A DNA stretch of 64,000 nt from Luteococcus peritonei (GCF_039526385.1 NZ_BAAAIX010000015.1:1-64000), one strand, 5' to 3'. Positions 1 through 8,919 are shown, counted from the first letter of the stretch. The notes: a model not told the origin generated them from the letters alone. Made by a program: numbers and translations.

Positions 1-106
1 CCTATCAGCGGTCGGCTGGCGCCACCAGGCCCGGTGACAACACCCCCCGGATCATTGGTGAGACAGGGGCAGTAAGTCATGCCGGGCCCGGCGACCGTGA
101 CCCCGC

Positions 107-129
107 CTTACGGGGTCACCAGCAAGGTA
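107..129. terminator. GC-rich hairpin, possible terminator
   Basis: Perfect 9-bp inverted repeat, GTGACCCCG and CGGGGTCAC, around a 5-nt loop CCTTA. No T-tract follows. It probably ends a transcript entering from before the window. The rest of bases 1-218 holds no gene that I can support. Confidence 0.45.
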
Positions 130-218
130 ACGGGGCGTCGGCTGACCGCCCGGTTTGTGCCCGGTGGCTCCGCGGTGATATTTTCTCCTTCTTGCCGGAG
201 CGGGTCGAAAGCCCCGAT

Positions 219-247
219 TTGGCAGCAGAAGAACAAGGATGTATTGT
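219..247 (+). promoter_or_regulatory. tRNA-Lys promoter
   Basis: TTGGCA (219-224) and TATTGT (242-247) are separated by exactly 17 nt. This is a near-consensus housekeeping-sigma promoter, and its predicted start is a few nt before the tRNA. Confidence 0.7.
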
Positions 248-259
248 TTCTTCTCGCGC

Positions 260-335
<76 letters not shown>

Positions 336-339
336 GACA

Positions 340-371
340 CGAAGGCCCCGATCATCAGATCGGGGCCTTCG
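340..371. terminator. bidirectional terminator between tRNA-Lys and the aldo/keto reductase gene
   Basis: Arms CGAAGGCCCCGAT (340-352) and ATCGGGGCCTTCG (359-371) form a 13-bp stem with a 6-nt loop between two convergent genes. The same stem sequence recurs at 10887-10920 next to tRNA-His. Confidence 0.8.
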
Positions 372-401
372 TCGTGTCCTGGGACCCTCGCCCTTGATGG
401 C

Positions 402-1268
402 TCAGCCGTCGAGGCGGGCCAGCTGCTCGGAGGTGAGCACCAGGTCGACGGCACGGGCGGAGTCCGTGATCGAGGCGGGGCGGCTGGCGCCGGGGATCGG
501 GATCACCTGCTCGCTCTGGGCCAGCTCCCAGGCCAGCACCACCTGTTGCGGGCTGACACCGTGCTCTCGGGCCACGTCGCCGAAGGCCTGGAACTTCTCG
601 CCCACCTCGGTGGCGCCCCCGGAGGTACCGCCCAGCGGGCTCCAGGGCAGGAAGGCGATGCCGTGCTCGTCGCAGTGGGCCAGCTCGTCGGCGGAGGAGC
701 GGAAGCGCGGCGAGAACTCGTTCTGCACGCTGACCAGGCCACCAGGGCCCAACACCTGCTGGGCCACCTCGATCTCCTCGACATTGGCATTGGAGATGCC
801 GACTGCCTTGATGAGCCCCTCGGCCTGGAAGTCGGCAAAGTGCTGCACCACCTCGCCGTAGACCTTCCAGCGGTCCGGGCGGTGCCACTGGTACAGGTCG
901 ATGACGTCCACCTCCAGGGCGCGCAGCGAGGCCTCCAGCGCCTTGCGCAGGTACTGCTTGGAGCCGTCGCGGCCCCACGCCTCGCCCTCGCTGCGGGTGA
1001 TGCCGCCCTTGGTGGCCACCACGATCTCGTCGCGGTTGGCGATGCCGCGCAGAGCCTTGGCCACCAGCCGCTCGTTGTGCCCCATCTGGTCCCAGCTGGG
1101 GGCGTAGCAGTCGGCGGTGTCGAAGAAGGTGATGCCGGCGTCCAGAGCGGCGTGCACGGTGGCGATCGCCTGCTCCTCGTCGGGCTGGGGGTCGCGGGCC
1201 ATGCTGAGCGGCATGCAGCCCATGCCGATGGCGCTGACGGTGAAGGGTCCGAGCTGTCGAGTCTTCAT
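402..1268 (-). CDS. aldo/keto reductase
   Basis: This is a 288-residue NAD(P)H-dependent oxidoreductase of the aldo/keto reductase fold, a cytosolic TIM barrel. The catalytic tetrad is visible as D50 and Y55 in FFDTADCY, K87 in VATKGG and H129 in LYQWHRPD. The C-terminal half carries the usual cofactor-binding stretch (IPGASRP). Length is normal for the bacterial YajO/PdxI-like branch. The physiological substrate cannot be read from sequence. The ATG lies 6 nt downstream of a TAGCGT hexamer with no Shine-Dalgarno, so the mRNA is probably leaderless. The gene is divergent from the sugar ABC operon and may be unrelated to it. Confidence 0.9.
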   Translation of the reverse strand: MKTRQLGPFTVSAIGMGCMPLSMARDPQPDEEQAIATVHAALDAGITFFDTADCYAPSWDQMGHNERLVAKALRGIANRDEIVVATKGGITRSEGEAWGRDGSKQYLRKALEASLRALEVDVIDLYQWHRPDRWKVYGEVVQHFADFQAEGLIKAVGISNANVEEIEVAQQVLGPGGLVSVQNEFSPRFRSSADELAHCDEHGIAFLPWSPLGGTSGGATEVGEKFQAFGDVAREHGVSPQQVVLAWELAQSEQVIPIPGASRPASITDSARAVDLVLTSEQLARLDG

Positions 1269-1274
1269 GGCCCG

Positions 1275-1280
1275 ACGCTA
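1275..1280 (-). promoter_or_regulatory. -10 element for a leaderless aldo/keto reductase mRNA
   Basis: TAGCGT on the minus strand ends 6 nt before the ATG at 1268. No ribosome binding site is present. Confidence 0.5.
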
Positions 1281-1329
1281 GCGGATGGCCCCGGCGGCCG
1301 GGATGCGTCCGCTCGTCGGTCCCCACCTC

Positions 1330-1371
1330 TTGCGCCGGAGCCAGTCACCTGCTTAAGCTGACACGTGTCAG
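1330..1371 (+). promoter_or_regulatory. promoter and palindromic LacI-type operator of the fructoside operon
   Basis: TTGCGC (1330-1335) and TAAGCT (1354-1359) are 18 nt apart. A perfect 14-bp palindrome with a central CG, CTGACACGTGTCAG (1358-1371), covers the predicted transcription start. LacI-family operators typically have a central CG, and a LacI gene (5805-6824) ends this cluster, so it is the likely repressor. Binding is inferred. Confidence 0.6.
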
Positions 1372-1391
1372 GTACTCAACGAGGAGCCAAT

Positions 1392-2771
1392 ATGACCGAC
1401 ATGTCTCGCCGCGCGCTGATCGGTGCTGCGGGTGCAGGAGCCGCTGGAACGGTGCTCTCCTGGAAACGCCTCACGGGGCTCGACATCCCCGGCCGGGGCA
1501 AGGACGAGCTCACCATCGCGCTGAACGGAACCGCCCAGGACGCTGCCTCCAACCAGGGGCTGGTGGACGCCTTCCAGCAGCAGCACCCCGACATCAACGT
1601 ACGGATCGTGCCCATCCAGGGCGCCGACTGGGGTGACTTCTTCGCCAAGATCCTCACCCTGGTGGCGGCCGGTACGCCGCCCGACGTGGTGATGGTGGCC
1701 ACGGAGGGCACGCAGCTGTTCGCCGAACGGCTGGCCCTTCCCCTGGATGACTTCGTGAAGCGGGACCGCGACGAGATGCGCGAATTCTTCGAGGATGTGC
1801 ACCCCTCACTGATCGAGGCCTTCATGTACGAGGGCAGCCTCTTCCAGCTGCCACTGAGCTGGAATGCCGCCAACATCTACTTCTCGGCCAAGGCCATGGA
1901 GCGCGCCGGGCTGGAGTACCCCCGCGAGGACTGGAGCTGGGACGACTTCCACGGCTACCTCTCCCAGATGCGCGAGGCCGCCTCCGGCTCCTTCCGCCCC
2001 TTCTTCTGGACCAACCGGATGTGGGGCGGCGTGGTGCCGTGGCTGTACAGCAATGACACCGCCTTCCTGAAGCCGAGCCGGTACCAGGGAGGGGACTGGC
2101 TGTGGGGTGACTTCTACCCGGGGGAGAAGGGCCGTAGCGGTGGCTACCGCTGGACCGAGCCCAATGCCGACGACCCGAAGGTGCTGGAGTCCTTCGAGTT
2201 CCTGCAGTCGCTGGTGGCGGAGGGCCTGGGTTCCTCCCCGGCGCAGGGTGGTGGCAACGAGCTGGTGAGCCGCTTCGGCTCCGGCGTGATCGGCATGACG
2301 CCCTCGGGCGGCTACTGGGTGCACGGGCTGGCCGGCGCCGGGATGAAGCGCGACGACTACGACGTCTGCTTCTTCCCCAAGGGTCGTACCCAGCAGCACC
2401 AGTTCGGGACCGCCGGCTACGCCATCATGCGCGCCTCCAAGCGCCAGGACGCCGCCTGGGAGTGGCTGAAGTTCTGTGTCTCCAAGCAGGGGATGGCCAT
2501 CGCCCAGAAGAATCCCGACTCCAACAGCGCCAGGCGCTCGCACAACACCGAGCTCTACCAGGACCGTGGGCCGAAGCACTGGGAGGTCTTCTACGAGACC
2601 CTCGACAAGTTCCCCAGCACCGCCCCCATCCCGGCGCCTCCGCAGGCCGCTGCCGTCGAGACGGCCCTGATCAAGAACGTCCTGGGTGCCGTCACCGGCT
2701 CCCGCGCCAACGTCCGCCGCGCCCTCGGGACGCTGCAACGAGACCTGACCATCGCCCTGGAAGGGGAGTGA
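1392..2771 (+). CDS. sugar ABC transporter substrate-binding protein (probable sucrose/fructan importer)
   Basis: This is an extracellular solute-binding protein of family 1 (459 residues) that delivers sugar to the two permeases downstream. The N-terminus, MTDMSRRALIGAAGAGAAG, looks like a Tat-type signal with the RR pair at residues 6-7. No lipobox cysteine is obvious, so membrane attachment is unclear. I chose the ATG at 1392 over an in-frame GTG at 1365 because GAGGAG lies 5-10 nt upstream and the earlier start would precede the ribosome binding site. The GTG of the next gene lies just beyond its stop. The GH32 gene in the same operon suggests a beta-fructoside ligand such as sucrose or kestose. 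Confidence 0.88.
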   Translation: MTDMSRRALIGAAGAGAAGTVLSWKRLTGLDIPGRGKDELTIALNGTAQDAASNQGLVDAFQQQHPDINVRIVPIQGADWGDFFAKILTLVAAGTPPDVVMVATEGTQLFAERLALPLDDFVKRDRDEMREFFEDVHPSLIEAFMYEGSLFQLPLSWNAANIYFSAKAMERAGLEYPREDWSWDDFHGYLSQMREAASGSFRPFFWTNRMWGGVVPWLYSNDTAFLKPSRYQGGDWLWGDFYPGEKGRSGGYRWTEPNADDPKVLESFEFLQSLVAEGLGSSPAQGGGNELVSRFGSGVIGMTPSGGYWVHGLAGAGMKRDDYDVCFFPKGRTQQHQFGTAGYAIMRASKRQDAAWEWLKFCVSKQGMAIAQKNPDSNSARRSHNTELYQDRGPKHWEVFYETLDKFPSTAPIPAPPQAAAVETALIKNVLGAVTGSRANVRRALGTLQRDLTIALEGE

Positions 2772-2776
2772 ACGCC

Positions 2777-3721
2777 GTGAGCCTGCCTGTTGCCCCTGCA
2801 ACCACCCAGACCGAGAAGCTCCCCGCTGCTGCGGGGCGTGCGCCCGGCCGGACCGGTGAGTCCCGTCTGGCCGCCCTGCTCCTGGCCCCCACCGTGGTCG
2901 GCATCGGTCTGTTCACCGTGCTGCCCATCATCGGTTCCTTGGTGCTGGCCTTCTTCAGCTGGGACATCATCTCCTCGCCCCGCTTCGTCGGCCTGGAGAA
3001 CTTCCGCACCATGGCCACCTCGCCCACCATCCGGGTCAGCTTCCTCAACACCTTCGGCTTCGTCGTGGTGGCCGTGCTGCTGCAGATCGCCGTCGCCCTC
3101 GGGCTGGCGGTGCTGGTGCAGTCGAAGATGCCGGGGTGGATGCGCACCTTCTTCCGCTCGGTCTTCTTCTTCCCGCTGATCCTGTCGGCCGCCTCGGTCT
3201 CACTGATCATGTCCTACCTGTTCAACGAGGACTTCGGCACCGTGAACAAGTTGCTCGGTCTGCTGGGGATGGCCCCTGTGCCCTGGCTCACCTCGACCCA
3301 CGGCGCCATGGTGGTGACCGTCCTGGTCTACGTCTGGCAGAACTTCGGCTTCACCTTCCTGCTCTTCATCGGGGGCCTGTCCTCCATCCCGCAGGAGGTC
3401 TACGAGGCCGCCGACATCGACGGGGCGAGTACCTGGAACCGCTTCTGGCGCCTCACCCTGCCGCTGCTCAGCCCCACCATGCTGGTGGCCAGCGTGATGG
3501 CCATCATCTCGGCCCTGCAGATCTTCGACCAGCCCTTCGTGCTCACCAAGGGTGGTCCCGGCGACTCCACCCGTACCGCCGTCATGGTGATCTACCAGTC
3601 GGCCTTCCAGGAGCTGCACTTCGGTCTCGCCGCCGCCATCGGACTGGTGCTCATGCTGATCATCATGTTCGTCACCTGGCTCCAGTTCCGCCTCAGCCGC
3701 CGCTTCGTCTTCTACATGTGA
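2777..3721 (+). CDS. sugar ABC transporter permease, MalF type
   Basis: This integral membrane subunit of a CUT1-type importer has about 314 residues and roughly six membrane helices. The cytoplasmic EAA loop that contacts the ATPase is clear (EAADIDGASTWNRFWRLTLP). Two in-frame GTG codons are possible starts. The one at 2768 overlaps the upstream stop but sits on top of the AAGGGG ribosome binding site. The one at 2777 has normal spacing and is preferred. It forms the heterodimeric channel with the next gene. Confidence 0.88.
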   Translation: MSLPVAPATTQTEKLPAAAGRAPGRTGESRLAALLLAPTVVGIGLFTVLPIIGSLVLAFFSWDIISSPRFVGLENFRTMATSPTIRVSFLNTFGFVVVAVLLQIAVALGLAVLVQSKMPGWMRTFFRSVFFFPLILSAASVSLIMSYLFNEDFGTVNKLLGLLGMAPVPWLTSTHGAMVVTVLVYVWQNFGFTFLLFIGGLSSIPQEVYEAADIDGASTWNRFWRLTLPLLSPTMLVASVMAIISALQIFDQPFVLTKGGPGDSTRTAVMVIYQSAFQELHFGLAAAIGLVLMLIIMFVTWLQFRLSRRFVFYM

Positions 3722-3731
3722 GGGTCCGACC

Positions 3732-4577
3732 ATGACTGACACCCAATCCGTCGAGCCGCGCTCGAACTCGGCCCGCACGCTTCGCCGCCTCTCGCTGGCT
3801 GGCCGCATCCTGGTGCTGCTGGTGGCACTCTTCCTGACCCTTGGTCCTGTGGTCTGGACGCTGTGGGTCGCACTCACGCCCACCGACGCGGCGGGCCATC
3901 GCACGCTCAGCCTGGCCGCCTTCAAGGACGTCTCCGCGAAGGTGGACGTCGTCCGGCTGTTCTGGAACTCGGCGCTGGTGACCGGACTGGCCGCCGTCGG
4001 CCAGATGCTCACCGCCGCCCTGGCCGGCTATGCCTTCGCCCGGCTGCGCTTCCGGGGCAGCAATGTCCTGTTCGGCATCATCCTGGCCACCATGATGGTG
4101 CCGATGCAGGTGACCATCGTCCCGGTCTTCATGCTGGTACGCGGCATGGGGCTGGCCGACACCCTGTTGGCCCTGATCCTGCCCGCCATCCCCACGGCCT
4201 TCGGCACCTTCCTGATGCGCCAGTACTTCATGGGCATCCCGGACAGCCTCGCCGAGGCCGCCCAGATCGACGGGGCCAGCCCGTGGCAGGTCTTCTCGCG
4301 GATCTACCTGCCCTTGTCGGCGCCGGGTCTGGCGATCGTGGGGATCCTCGCCTTCAACGGGATCTGGAACGAGTTCTTCCGTCCCCTGATCATGACCATC
4401 AGCCAGGAGAACTTCACCCTGCCGCTGGGCATGGTCAGTCTCCAGGGCCAGTTGGGCACCGGTAGCATGTCGACGGTGCTGGCCGGCGTGGTGCTGTCGA
4501 TGATTCCCGCCCTGGTCGTCTTCATCTTCGGTCAGCGACCGCTGCGTGAGGGCCTGACCGCCGGGAGCGTCAAGTGA
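3732..4577 (+). CDS. sugar ABC transporter permease, MalG type
   Basis: This second channel subunit has 281 residues. It has six predicted membrane helices and the EAA loop EAAQIDGASPWQVFSRIYLP near residue 180. It ends with the short basic tail usual for MalG-like proteins. The stop overlaps the GTG of the GH32 gene by 4 bp, so import and hydrolysis are translationally coupled. No ATP-binding subunit is encoded in the operon. CUT1 systems of actinomycetes commonly share one MsiK-type ATPase encoded elsewhere, which I infer here. Confidence 0.9.
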   Translation: MTDTQSVEPRSNSARTLRRLSLAGRILVLLVALFLTLGPVVWTLWVALTPTDAAGHRTLSLAAFKDVSAKVDVVRLFWNSALVTGLAAVGQMLTAALAGYAFARLRFRGSNVLFGIILATMMVPMQVTIVPVFMLVRGMGLADTLLALILPAIPTAFGTFLMRQYFMGIPDSLAEAAQIDGASPWQVFSRIYLPLSAPGLAIVGILAFNGIWNEFFRPLIMTISQENFTLPLGMVSLQGQLGTGSMSTVLAGVVLSMIPALVVFIFGQRPLREGLTAGSVK

Positions 4578-5794
4578 GCGATCACATCCTGCCCACCCGC
4601 CATGTGCGACCCCCGCGCGGCTGGATCAACGACCCGAACGGGCTGGCCCACGTCGACGGCACCTGGCACGTCTTCTTCCAGTACAACCCGGCCTCGCACC
4701 GCCACGACGCCATCCGCTGGGGCCATGCCACCTCGACCAACCTGCTGGATTGGAAGCTCGAGCCGGACGTCCTGGTCCCCGAGCCGGAGGGGATCAATGC
4801 GGTCGGCTCCTGGAGCGGATGTCTCACCGTCGACGACACAGTGCCGACCATCTGCTGCACCGCCGTGTCGACGACGCCGGCTGCCGCGGTGGGCGCCATC
4901 GCCCGGGGCAGCGCTGACCTGCGCAGCTGGGAGCTGGAACAGACCCCGGCTGCGCCGCCGCACGGCGAGGCGGGAGCGGAGACCCGCGATCCCTTCGTGG
5001 TCTGGATCGAGGGCCACCGCTACATCATCCAGGGCCACGGTGGCCGCGGTACCACGGCCTCCATCCTGGTCCACGACGCGGAGGACCTGACCAACTGGCC
5101 CCTGCTGGGCGAGCTGGTCACCGTCGCCGACCCGGTGGCCGCCCAGCACGCGCCGGCCGACATCTGGGAGTGTCCGAACCTGGTCCGGCTCGGGGACGAC
5201 TGGGTGCTGGTGGTGAGCCTGTGGCTCGACGGCCAGCTCAGTGGGGTGCGCTGGCTGCTGGGTGACCTGCAGCTGGAGGAACAGGACGGCAACCAGGTCC
5301 CGCGGTTCTCTCCGAGGACGGGCGGGGTGCTGGACACCGGACCCTGCTTCTACGCGCCCCAGCTGGTGACCCATGAGGAGCGCACGCTGCTGATCGGCTG
5401 GTCCTGGGAACTGGAGCGCTCCGACGAGGTGCTGGCCGAACAGGGCTGGGCCGGGGTGCTGACCACGCCCCGTGAACTCTCGGTGCGCGACGGCCGGCTG
5501 GTGCAGGACCTGCCCCGTGAGGTGATGGAGGCGGTGGCCGAGCGGGTCGATCCCAGCTGGCGAGCAGCCGAACATCCCTGTGTGCTGGTCCGCGCCACGT
5601 CCGCGGTCGTGCTGACCTGCGACCTGGCCGAGGGGGAGTCCCGCCTGGAGCTGCAGGCCGGAAGCACGGTGATCCTCGACGGCTCGCTGGTGGAGGTCTT
5701 CCACGAGGGCAGCACCCGCACTACGCGTTGCTATCCGGCACTGGCAGCCACCTGGAGCGTCACCGGCCAGGCCGAGGTCCGCGTCCTGGGCTGA
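4574..5794 (+). CDS. glycoside hydrolase family 32 beta-fructosidase
   Basis: The protein has 406 residues and no signal peptide, so it should act in the cytoplasm on fructosides brought in by the transporter. The three GH32 signature sites are present: the nucleophile D20 in WINDPNG, D139 of the RDP motif and the acid/base E199 in WECPNLV. A five-bladed propeller followed by a shortened beta-sandwich explains the length, which is somewhat below typical SacA or levanase proteins (about 450-500). The start is a GTG overlapping the permease stop. The product is probably a sucrose or short-fructan hydrolase; sucrose 6-phosphate is less likely as no PTS is near. Confidence 0.9.
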   Translation: MSDHILPTRHVRPPRGWINDPNGLAHVDGTWHVFFQYNPASHRHDAIRWGHATSTNLLDWKLEPDVLVPEPEGINAVGSWSGCLTVDDTVPTICCTAVSTTPAAAVGAIARGSADLRSWELEQTPAAPPHGEAGAETRDPFVVWIEGHRYIIQGHGGRGTTASILVHDAEDLTNWPLLGELVTVADPVAAQHAPADIWECPNLVRLGDDWVLVVSLWLDGQLSGVRWLLGDLQLEEQDGNQVPRFSPRTGGVLDTGPCFYAPQLVTHEERTLLIGWSWELERSDEVLAEQGWAGVLTTPRELSVRDGRLVQDLPREVMEAVAERVDPSWRAAEHPCVLVRATSAVVLTCDLAEGESRLELQAGSTVILDGSLVEVFHEGSTRTTRCYPALAATWSVTGQAEVRVLG

Positions 5795-5804
5795 GACCGA
5801 CGGC

Positions 5805-6824
5805 TCAGCCGCGCCGTCCCCGCGCCGCGGGGGCGGCGACGGAGCGCCGCACCACCGCACGGCTGGGCAGCTCGACGTCGGCAGTGGGCAGGGGAACCCC
5901 GTCCAGGTGGGCGAGCAGGGTGCGCATGGCCTGGGCGCCCATGTCGTCGAAGGGGATCTGCACCGTGCTGAGCCCGAGCTGCGCCGCGAGGCTGGGGTCG
6001 TCGTCGTAGCCCACCACCGAGAGGTCCTCGGGGATCCGCAGCCCGCGCTGTGCCGCAGCGAGGTGTACGCCGGCGGCCACCCGATCATTGGCGCAGACGA
6101 CGGCAGTGGGCTGCTGCTCGTCGAGCACCCGGCCGCCCACCTCCCAGCCGTCGTCGATCTCCCAGCCACAGGGAACCAGCCGGACCGGCAGGCCGGCCGC
6201 CTCGAACTTCTGGCGGTAGCCAGCGATGCGGCGACCAACGGCCACCACGTCGGTGGTGCCGTGCAGGTGGACCACCTCGCGATGCCCCCGGTCCAGCACC
6301 AGGCGGGCCGCCTCGCGGCCGCCCTGCTCCTCGTCGCCGTAGATGCCGAGCGCGCGCCCGGACGGGTCGAAGGCGTTGACCAGCAGGCAGGGGTCGTCAT
6401 GGAAGGCTGCTGGCGGCTGCCAGGGGACGAGTCCCTCGGCCACGAACATCAGGGCGTCGCACTGGCGGGCCTGGAGCAGATCGACGGCATCCTGCTCCAG
6501 TTGGGCGTCCTTGTGGGAGTCGACCACCAGCAGTAGGAAGTCGTGCTCGGCGGCCACCCGGGAGGCGGCCGCGATCATGGCCCCGCCATAGGTTCCGGAG
6601 GCCACCGAGTCGGTCACGACGCCGATGGTGTGGGTGGCCTGGTTGCGCAGGCTGCGCGCCACGCTGTTGGGTCGGTAGCGCAGCTGGGCCGCCGCCTGCC
6701 GGATGGCCTCCTGGTTCTCCGGCGAGACGTCGCCGTCGCCGCGGCCGTTGAGGACCATGGAGACGGCACTGCGCGAGACCCCCGCCAGCTCGGCGACGTC
6801 GCGCGCGGTGACCTTCCTGCCCAT
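5805..6824 (-). CDS. LacI-family transcriptional regulator
   Basis: This repressor has 339 residues. An N-terminal helix-turn-helix (VTARDVAELAGVSRSAVSMV, residues 5-24) and hinge are followed by a periplasmic-binding-protein-like effector domain. It is convergent with the GH32 gene and lies 16 bp after gatD on the same strand, with its own GGAG site before the ATG. The obvious target is the palindrome at 1358-1371 ahead of the fructoside operon; the effector would be a fructoside or a derived sugar. Both points are inferred from position. Confidence 0.85.
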   Translation of the reverse strand: MGRKVTARDVAELAGVSRSAVSMVLNGRGDGDVSPENQEAIRQAAAQLRYRPNSVARSLRNQATHTIGVVTDSVASGTYGGAMIAAASRVAAEHDFLLLVVDSHKDAQLEQDAVDLLQARQCDALMFVAEGLVPWQPPAAFHDDPCLLVNAFDPSGRALGIYGDEEQGGREAARLVLDRGHREVVHLHGTTDVVAVGRRIAGYRQKFEAAGLPVRLVPCGWEIDDGWEVGGRVLDEQQPTAVVCANDRVAAGVHLAAAQRGLRIPEDLSVVGYDDDPSLAAQLGLSTVQIPFDDMGAQAMRTLLAHLDGVPLPTADVELPSRAVVRRSVAAPAARGRRG

Positions 6825-6840
6825 GGCTCCGGCCCTGCGC

Positions 6841-7578
6841 TCAGCGCCTGGCGGAGCGCACGGCGGCGATCCGCTGGCGACGCAGCTCGTCGAGCTCGGG
6901 CATCTCCAGCGGCTCCAGCTCGGTGCCGGTGGCCAGCTCGAGCAGGTGGTCGGCGAGCTCGGGGTTGCGCACCAGCACCGGGCCGTGGGGGTAGGTGCCG
7001 ATCACGTGGCCGCCACTGGCGAGCTGCTGGCGGGCGCCCTCGGTGCCCTGGCCGTCGTTGCCGACGCCCACCTCGACGGTGCACAGCGGCGTGGCCTCGG
7101 GGCCGAGCGTGGTCCAGCCGCCGTGGTTCTCGAAGCCGGTCACCCGGCTGGTGGAGCCGTCGGGCCGGTTCCAGGCGTGCAGCACCTCGCCGACCGCGCG
7201 ACGCGGGCCGCGGCGGGTGTCGACGTCCAGCAGGCCCAGGCCCTCGACCACCTCGTCGCGGTCTCCCACGGTGAAGGTCCTGCCGCAGATCTGGTAGCCG
7301 GCGCAGACGGCGAAGAGCACCGCCCCGCGATCCAGCCCCACCATCAGGTTGCCGTCGGCCTGCAGCGCCCGCACGGCACTGATCTGGGCCATGTCCTCGC
7401 CGCCGCCCAGCAGGTAGATGTCGGCATCGTCGGGCACCAGGTCGCCGGGCTCGACGCTGACCAGCTCCGCCGCCAGGCCGCGGCGCTCCAGGCGCTTGAG
7501 GAGCACCTTGGCATTGCCCTGGTCACCGTAGATGCCGAGCACGCTCTGGTAGACCAGCACGATCTTGACGGGCTTCAT
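6841..7578 (-). CDS. gatD: lipid II isoglutaminyl synthase, glutaminase subunit GatD
   Basis: GatD is a class-I glutamine amidotransferase-like protein of 245 residues. With MurT it amidates the alpha-carboxyl of D-Glu in the lipid II stem peptide. The nucleophile Cys92 sits in FAVCAGYQICG, the GGGEDM turn is at 58-63 and the catalytic His is in GTYPHGPVL. The ATG overlaps the murT stop by 4 bp, so the two subunits are translated together. The in-frame extension upstream of this start runs through murT and is not coding. Confidence 0.93.
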   Translation of the reverse strand: MKPVKIVLVYQSVLGIYGDQGNAKVLLKRLERRGLAAELVSVEPGDLVPDDADIYLLGGGEDMAQISAVRALQADGNLMVGLDRGAVLFAVCAGYQICGRTFTVGDRDEVVEGLGLLDVDTRRGPRRAVGEVLHAWNRPDGSTSRVTGFENHGGWTTLGPEATPLCTVEVGVGNDGQGTEGARQQLASGGHVIGTYPHGPVLVRNPELADHLLELATGTELEPLEMPELDELRRQRIAAVRSARR

Positions 7579-8822
7579 GCCAGGCCTCCCAGCTTGCGCA
7601 GCTTCTGGAACGGTGTGTAGGTGCTGATCACGTCGAGCGTGGTCTCGGGATGCCCGCTGATCGCCGCGGACAGGTCGGGCACGATGCTGTGCTCCACCTC
7701 GGCATAGTCCAGCCGGACCGCCAGGTCGTGGGCGCGCGGTCCGGTGCAGACCACGTGGCGGCCGGCCAGCTGCTCGTAGTCGACGTCCCACAGCCAGCTC
7801 ATGTCGCGACCGTCGGCGGCCACGGCGTCCATCGCCAGCACGACAGGATCGCTGGTGGCCAGCGGCAGGCTCTCGGCCCAGCCGGCGGGGTTCTTGGCCA
7901 GCAGCAGCCGGGCCTTCGTGTCGCCGAAGGTGCCCACGGCATAGCGGCCGGCGGGGGAGGCGACGGTGTTCATGCCGCGCACCGCATCGGCCGGCTCGAC
8001 GCCCATCACGCGGGCGGCGGCCAGCGCGCAGGCGGCATTGGCGCGGTTGAAGCGTCCGGGCACCTGCAGGGCCAGGGTCCAGCGGGTGCCGTCGGCCTGC
8101 ACCACGTCCTCGCCGTCGACGCGGTAGCTGGCGGCGGGCTGGGTCAGGTCGCACGCGGGGCAGTCCCAGCCCTGGTCGGTGTGGGCCAGCACGGCACCGC
8201 AGCCGGGGCACAGCGCCGCATCGGCCGACCAGCCGTCACCGGTGTCGATCCAGACGGTCTCACGGGCAGGCTGCGCGGCCCAGACCACCAGCGGGTCGTT
8301 GGCATTGGCCACCACGACGGGGCCCGCGGAACCCGCGGCCTCCAGGGCGGCCCGCCAGGAACGTCCCAGTGACTTGATCTCGTGGTTGCGGTCCATCTGG
8401 TCGCGGCTGAAGTTCAGCATCACCAGCACCTCGGGTGTGCCCAGCCGCACCACATCGGCCACGACGCGCTCGTCGGTCTCCAGACAGGCGACCGGGGCCC
8501 GGCTCTCGCCCAGCGCGGAGGCGATGCCGTGGTGCAGATTGGCGCCGTCGGCATTCGTGACCACCGGCTCGGACAGCCCGGCGCGCAGCGCGGCGGTCAG
8601 CAGGTGGGTGGTGGTGGTCTTGCCATTGGTGCCGGTGACGCTGGCCACCCGGCGCCCGGCGAGCAGCTTGCCCAGCGCTCCCGGGTCCACCCGCATCATC
8701 ACCTGTCCCCGGATCGAGGCGCCGGAACCACGTCCTGCCAGCCGGGAGGCGAGGGCGGCGGCGCGACCGGCCGTGGTGGCCGCCAGCAGGCGGGCGTCCG
8801 GCAGGGAACGAGTCGAAGGCAT
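7575..8822 (-). CDS. murT: lipid II isoglutaminyl synthase, Mur-ligase-like subunit MurT
   Basis: This ATP-dependent ligase subunit (415 residues) has the Mur ligase P-loop VTGTNGKTTT near residue 63. A four-cysteine zinc ribbon (CPGCG ... CPAC) is inserted in the middle domain, as in characterised MurT proteins, and a DUF1727-type C-terminal domain follows. Two upstream in-frame ATGs exist (8831 and 8882). I chose 8822 because a TAGCAT -10 hexamer at 8830-8835 ends 7 nt before it, and the 8831 ATG lies inside that hexamer. It pairs with gatD; the complex is essential or important for peptidoglycan cross-linking in many Gram-positive bacteria. Confidence 0.92.
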   Translation of the reverse strand: MPSTRSLPDARLLAATTAGRAAALASRLAGRGSGASIRGQVMMRVDPGALGKLLAGRRVASVTGTNGKTTTTHLLTAALRAGLSEPVVTNADGANLHHGIASALGESRAPVACLETDERVVADVVRLGTPEVLVMLNFSRDQMDRNHEIKSLGRSWRAALEAAGSAGPVVVANANDPLVVWAAQPARETVWIDTGDGWSADAALCPGCGAVLAHTDQGWDCPACDLTQPAASYRVDGEDVVQADGTRWTLALQVPGRFNRANAACALAAARVMGVEPADAVRGMNTVASPAGRYAVGTFGDTKARLLLAKNPAGWAESLPLATSDPVVLAMDAVAADGRDMSWLWDVDYEQLAGRHVVCTGPRAHDLAVRLDYAEVEHSIVPDLSAAISGHPETTLDVISTYTPFQKLRKLGGLA

Positions 8823-8829
8823 GCGCCCC

Positions 8830-8835
8830 ATGCTA
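8830..8835 (-). promoter_or_regulatory. -10 element for leaderless murT-gatD mRNA
   Basis: TAGCAT on the minus strand ends 7 nt before the ATG at 8822. Confidence 0.5.
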
Positions 8836-8903
8836 GTGGGCGCGGCATCCACGGCCGGTGAGGCGGCGCCAGGCCGGTCCACGTTTCAATCCTGCAACGG
8901 CTT

Positions 8904-8919
8904 CTGACACCCCTGTCAG
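8904..8919. promoter_or_regulatory. operator-like dyad upstream of the citrate transporter gene
   Basis: CTGACA and TGTCAG are separated by CCCC. The arms resemble those of the palindrome at 1358-1371 but the centre differs. It lies about 70 nt before the CitMHS start and could be bound by a GntR- or LacI-type regulator. It is only a candidate. Confidence 0.3.

Noticed and set aside
8823..8882. Longer murT starts at 8831 or 8882
   Set aside because: The 8831 ATG lies inside the -10 hexamer of the leaderless start, and the extension to 8882 has no family resemblance.
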